Below are positions 5,988 to 8,576 of a stretch of DNA of 8,576 bases, piece by piece. The stretch comes from Methanothrix sp. (GTDB lineage: Archaea; Halobacteriota; Methanosarcinia; Methanotrichales; Methanotrichaceae), in assembly GCA_028688175.1 (NCBI GenBank), contig JAQTYS010000091.1, positions 1 to 8,576 on the forward strand. The letters are read 5' to 3'. Position 1 is the first letter of the stretch. Each line of letters begins with the position of its first letter. The notes below the pieces were generated by a model. The model was not told the origin of the DNA. It was given only the letters and a program-made list of their open reading frames with translations, and ran no database searches. The position numbers were made by a program, and so were the translations under genes.

Positions 5988-6155
5988 TTAACCATTGGCT
6001 CTGCGCACTTTGCGCTCATTTCTATCCAGGTACTCCTTTATAGCTTCAATCACAACGTCAGAGCGCTGCACATAGAGGGAGCCCCTGCTCTTGACTACAA
6101 AGCTCATCAACCGATCGCTTAATTCTGGACTTAGCTCCACCTCGATTTTAGGCAT
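5988..6155 (-). CDS. Ribbon-helix-helix (CopG/Arc-type) small DNA-binding protein, 55 aa
   Basis: An open frame from ATG 6155 to TAA 5988 encodes a 55-residue protein that opens MPKIEVELSPEL. The opening KIEVELS strand, the first helix beginning SPELSDRLMSF, the turn, and a second helix RSDVVIEAIKEYLD (31-44) match the ribbon-helix-helix fold. In these dimers the N-terminal strands form a beta-ribbon that enters the major groove. The tail is basic (NERKVRRANG). It lies 37 bp after the EndA stop on the same strand, so it may be the last gene of that operon or have its own promoter. A perfect 12-bp palindrome lies 20 bp upstream of its start, a plausible autoregulatory operator. No toxin partner follows: the next gene downstream is convergent. 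The ribosome site is weak. Confidence 0.78.
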   Translation of the reverse strand: MPKIEVELSPELSDRLMSFVVKSRGSLYVQRSDVVIEAIKEYLDRNERKVRRANG

Positions 6156-6175
6156 AATTTCTCTTGAGTAAAAGT

Positions 6176-6187
6176 AGTATTAATACT
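6176..6187. promoter_or_regulatory. 12-bp perfect palindrome, candidate RHH operator
   Basis: AGTATTAATACT is its own reverse complement and lies in the 37-bp gap between the EndA stop and the RHH gene start. RHH repressors bind short inverted repeats near their own start, so this is a reasonable operator candidate. Its ATTAAT core could also be a weak box A for the RHH gene. Confidence 0.4.
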
Positions 6188-6192
6188 TAGTT

Positions 6193-7245
6193 TCAGGGCT
6201 TGAGCCTTTTAATCTCCAGATAGCGCACTTCATCGCTGGCATAAGCGAAGATCATGAGCTTTCGCACCGAATGGGCCAGACGAACCGCACGGGAAAGCAC
6301 GGGAGGCAAGAAGACGTGGTCAACTGACACCGTATGCACCAAGTACTCGGAATGGGGCACCTTGCCTGGCCCCTTTACCTGCTTGTAAACCCGGAAGTGC
6401 GTGCCGAACTTAAAGCCGGTCTTCACCACCAGGCTCTTATCTCGCAGATCTTTATAAACGCTGAATTTCGAATCGAAATCGCTCTCGATCAGCTTTGCTC
6501 TGGCCGCGAAGTCTTTCTGGTCTATTGCTATGCCGGCACGATCGACCAGAGAGATCATTCCTCGATCCAGCAGATAAGCCGACTCGACCAGGGAGAGCTG
6601 AAGGCGCTCGCCAACTGGTTTGCCATAAAATCCGCCTTCATGCAGCCTTCGGGACGCTTCCGGATCCCAGAGAACCACGCGGTCCTCCAGAAGCGTGGCC
6701 ATGCCGCCTCCCTCCACCGTCTCCATCAGCCCGGACATAACCTTCTCCTTTGCCTCGTAAAAGGTGATGTCGCTCTCCTCATCGACAATGGCCAGCATCA
6801 GCTTTTTTCTCATCTGGGCTGCAAGCCTCACCGATTGCATTATCTCTTGCAGGGGAAGAGGCATGCGCTCAGAGATAACGAGAACATAAAACTCAGCTGG
6901 GCTCTTTCCCGGGTGGCCTCCCCGGGGATAGACGCGAAAATCAGGGCGACCGGGCTGCACATAGTAGCCGCGCTCTCGCAGGTCTTTGTAAACCACATAG
7001 CGAAACTCAAAGCCCTTTTCCAAAGATGATGCTGCCTGGAAAAAAGATCGAAAGTCCAGATCGTCTCCCCCAAAGAGCACCCTGATCCGGGTGCGGTCCA
7101 GGAGATAGGCTGCTTCCACCAGGGAAAGTTCCAGGCCCTTTCCCTTGGGCCGACCGAAGTAGCCCTGCTCATAAAGATCAGAAAGGGCTTCCTGGCCCAG
7201 ACTGATCTTATCGCCGATAAGCCGGCCTGTTAATTCTTCGGACAT
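6193..7245 (-). CDS. endA: tRNA-splicing endonuclease, two-repeat (alpha2) type
   Basis: It cuts BHB motifs in precursor tRNA (and rRNA) to release introns, leaving 2',3'-cyclic phosphate and 5'-OH ends. The 350 aa consist of two homologous halves, each with an xLxLSLVExAYLLDR segment (about 38-51 and 215-228) and a YKDLR...FRVY segment. This is the Archaeoglobus-type architecture that works as a homodimer. The C-terminal half carries the catalytic triad: Tyr287 (FRVY), His298 (PHSEY) and Lys329 (HSVRKL), with spacings of 11 and 31. The N-terminal half keeps Tyr106 and Lys147 but has Ala117 in place of His, so it is a structural pseudo-domain, as expected. Its ATG overlaps the TGA of the upstream GAPDH-like gene (TGATG), implying translational coupling. 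Its substrate, an intron-containing tRNA-Arg, is in this window. Confidence 0.93.
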   Translation of the reverse strand: MSEELTGRLIGDKISLGQEALSDLYEQGYFGRPKGKGLELSLVEAAYLLDRTRIRVLFGGDDLDFRSFFQAASSLEKGFEFRYVVYKDLRERGYYVQPGRPDFRVYPRGGHPGKSPAEFYVLVISERMPLPLQEIMQSVRLAAQMRKKLMLAIVDEESDITFYEAKEKVMSGLMETVEGGGMATLLEDRVVLWDPEASRRLHEGGFYGKPVGERLQLSLVESAYLLDRGMISLVDRAGIAIDQKDFAARAKLIESDFDSKFSVYKDLRDKSLVVKTGFKFGTHFRVYKQVKGPGKVPHSEYLVHTVSVDHVFLPPVLSRAVRLAHSVRKLMIFAYASDEVRYLEIKRLKP

Positions 7246-8399
7246 CAGCAGGCGAGCTTGCTTGGCCAGATGCCATGCATGACGCCCAGGGATTTGTCCA
7301 CCAGGCTGTGCACATCAGATGCCGGATAGCCTGCGCTGAGCAGGTAGGACTCAACGTGGTTGGGCACGGCGATGGACATCTGCTCCACCATGGATACCGT
7401 CTGCAAAATGGTGCAATCTGCCAGTTTGAAAGCAATGATGGCGTCGGAGACTATCAGCTCAAAGATCTCTGGGCTGATGGGCCGCTCTACAGCAGAGAGA
7501 TAGGCCTCCAGGATCTCGCTTGTCCAATCGTGCTTCTTGCCTTCGTCCTGATAGGGCATGACCACGACCTCACGGGTCTTGGCCAGCTGCTCTACCAACT
7601 GCGCCGGGGTGACATCTCCCTTGAAGACCAGATTCAAGAAGTTGGTGTGAGGCACAGTCGTGGGCACTTTGCTGGCGCGCACAGCGAAATTTACCTCTTC
7701 AAAGACTGTTCCTGCGTCCGTGCCCTGATGCCCGGCGCCCTTGCCGAACTGAATTGCGCTTGGAGAGGCTTTGACCACGGTATGCGGATCGCCGTGGCGA
7801 CGGTCGATATTGCCTAAGACTGCAGTCAGTCCCAGAGGCCGGGCTGCCAGAGCCAACCTGGAGAGTCCTGTGGTGTTGCAGCTGGTACATTGCACCAGTC
7901 TGGGCTTGGCCTTCTGGAACATCTCGTAGTTCTCGAGACCAAAGAAGAACTCACGGGCAAAGTCTGCCTTCAGCTCTTCGGTGATCTTGACCTTTCCGCT
8001 CTCTGTCAAACCCTTGAGAAGCTCTGGCCGATCGGCTCCGCCCATGAGCGAGACAAAGCAGCCATGAGAGAGGCCAGCCTCAACATAAGGAAGCTCCTCA
8101 TCGCCGGGAGTGCCCACCATCAGGAAATTTGTTGCTGCAAAGAAGTCATCATAGCCGCCTTCTATCTTGACTCCTGCCTTCTCCCACTTCTCTTTATTGG
8201 CATTGTCGCTGACAAAGGCTTTAACGCCGAACATGCGATTGAATTTGGATACAATAGACAGGGCCCGGCCATGAGGCTTTCTGAGCAGGACATTCAGGTC
8301 GCCCTCGATTCCGGCGGCCTTCTTTACCTGCGCCAAAGCCAAAAGAGTTCGCTTATTCTCTGTTCCATCAAAACCCACAAAACCAGCATTGCACTTCAA
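7245..8399 (-). CDS. Archaeal type II glyceraldehyde-3-phosphate dehydrogenase-like protein, divergent
   Basis: A 384-aa relative of archaeal type II GAPDH, which oxidises glyceraldehyde 3-phosphate to 1,3-bisphosphoglycerate with NAD(P) and phosphate. The catalytic loop TSCNTTGLSR (172-181) keeps the nucleophile Cys174. DRRHGDP (199-205) corresponds to the family's RRxxDP, and VPTTVPH (244-250) offers His250. The N-terminal Rossmann loop is degenerate: the family's GYGTIGKR becomes FDGTENKR (10-17), losing two of three glycines. The protein is also about 45 residues longer than usual. Cofactor use or activity may therefore differ; a paralogue with another role is likely. The start is TTG 8399, chosen because AGGAAGTGA ends six bases upstream and an in-frame TGA lies nine bases upstream. 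An ATG four bases upstream is in another frame. It lies 33 bp after the APS-kinase-like gene and overlaps endA. Confidence 0.75.
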   Translation of the reverse strand: MKCNAGFVGFDGTENKRTLLALAQVKKAAGIEGDLNVLLRKPHGRALSIVSKFNRMFGVKAFVSDNANKEKWEKAGVKIEGGYDDFFAATNFLMVGTPGDEELPYVEAGLSHGCFVSLMGGADRPELLKGLTESGKVKITEELKADFAREFFFGLENYEMFQKAKPRLVQCTSCNTTGLSRLALAARPLGLTAVLGNIDRRHGDPHTVVKASPSAIQFGKGAGHQGTDAGTVFEEVNFAVRASKVPTTVPHTNFLNLVFKGDVTPAQLVEQLAKTREVVVMPYQDEGKKHDWTSEILEAYLSAVERPISPEIFELIVSDAIIAFKLADCTILQTVSMVEQMSIAVPNHVESYLLSAGYPASDVHSLVDKSLGVMHGIWPSKLAC

Positions 8400-8432
8400 G
8401 CATCTTCACTTCCTGAATAAGAGTCTAAGTAA

Positions 8433-8576
8433 CTATATTTTAATCTTTCCAGGAGTGTAGATGCGTAGAATTTTATCGGCAATATACCCGGCACTCACTT
8501 CCAGGTCCATGCTTGTAGTATCAACTTCAATCTCTGGTGAGAGTGGCTCCTCATAGACAACATTTACTCCCGGCAC
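8433..8576 (-). CDS. Adenylyl-sulfate kinase-like protein, C-terminal fragment
   Basis: The last 47 codons of a gene entering from the right edge, ending at TAG 8435-8433. The residues VPGVNVVYEEPLSPEIEVDT resemble the C-terminus of APS kinase (CysC), where xGxxxPYExPxxPEIxxDT precedes the last helix; here the end is GYIADKILRIYTPG. APS kinase phosphorylates adenosine 5'-phosphosulfate to PAPS. The P-loop is outside the window, so another kinase of the same fold cannot be excluded. It is the first visible gene of the operon that continues through the GAPDH-like gene and endA. Confidence 0.6.
   Translation of the reverse strand: MPGVNVVYEEPLSPEIEVDTTSMDLEVSAGYIADKILRIYTPGKIKI

Noticed and set aside
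6176..6187. Palindrome as part of an EndA transcript terminator
   Set aside because: The stem is AT-only at its core with no loop and no T-run after it on the minus strand; an operator or box A fits better.
6334..7029. 231-codon plus-strand open frame
   Set aside because: It is antisense to endA, which has a complete catalytic triad; this frame is a shadow.
7275..8420. Two plus-strand open frames of 180 and 176 codons
   Set aside because: Both are antisense to the GAPDH-like gene, with no ribosome site or family signature.
1..8576. CRISPR array or toxin-antitoxin pair
   Set aside because: No regularly spaced repeats are present, and the RHH gene has no adjacent co-directional toxin gene: the next gene downstream is convergent.

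Overview
The window looks like a stretch of a methanogenic archaeon of the Methanosarcinales, most like Methanothrix/Methanosaeta. The evidence is an intron-bearing archaeal tRNA with a canonical bulge-helix-bulge (BHB), a two-repeat tRNA splicing endonuclease, an archaeal type II GAPDH relative, an MJ1316/DUF504 protein, TTTATATA-type box A promoters, T-run terminators, and a DUF11/Ig-like surface lipoprotein. The genus is inferred from gene content only.

Layout. Positions 2-126 hold the last 30 codons of a TnpB-type protein and the hairpin right end of its IS200/IS605 (IS1341-like) element. Next is a bacterial-type PLP-dependent biosynthetic arginine decarboxylase (speA, minus strand), divergent from a deoxyhypusine-synthase-like gene (plus strand). 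They share a roughly 100 bp intergenic region with one bidirectional TATA box. A hairpin plus T-run closes the DHS-like gene. A separately promoted lipoprotein follows, with one cadherin-like, two Ig-like and one DUF11 domain and a sequon-bearing tail, ending in a strong T-rich terminator.

Positions 5362-5450 (minus) are tRNA-Arg(UCG) with a 17-nt intron. Divergent from it is a two-gene unit: a 51-aa zinc-ribbon microprotein overlapping an MJ1316-domain (UPF0248) protein. Convergent with these is a minus-strand operon reading from the right edge: APS-kinase-like C-terminus, type II GAPDH-like protein, tRNA splicing endonuclease EndA, and a previously uncalled 55-aa ribbon-helix-helix (RHH) protein. 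A 12-bp palindrome lies just upstream of the RHH start.

How the genes fit together. Two themes stand out. The first is a polyamine module: SpeA makes agmatine, and the DHS-like enzyme is probably an aminobutyl transferase. By eye it keeps the catalytic Lys but has lost DHS residues equivalent to human His288 and Asp316, so its acceptor is probably not the usual eIF5A lysine. The second is an RNA-processing cluster within about 2 kb: an intron-containing tRNA, an RNA cyclic-end-recognition domain protein, and the endonuclease that makes 2',3'-cyclic phosphate ends. I see no CRISPR array, rRNA or defence island.
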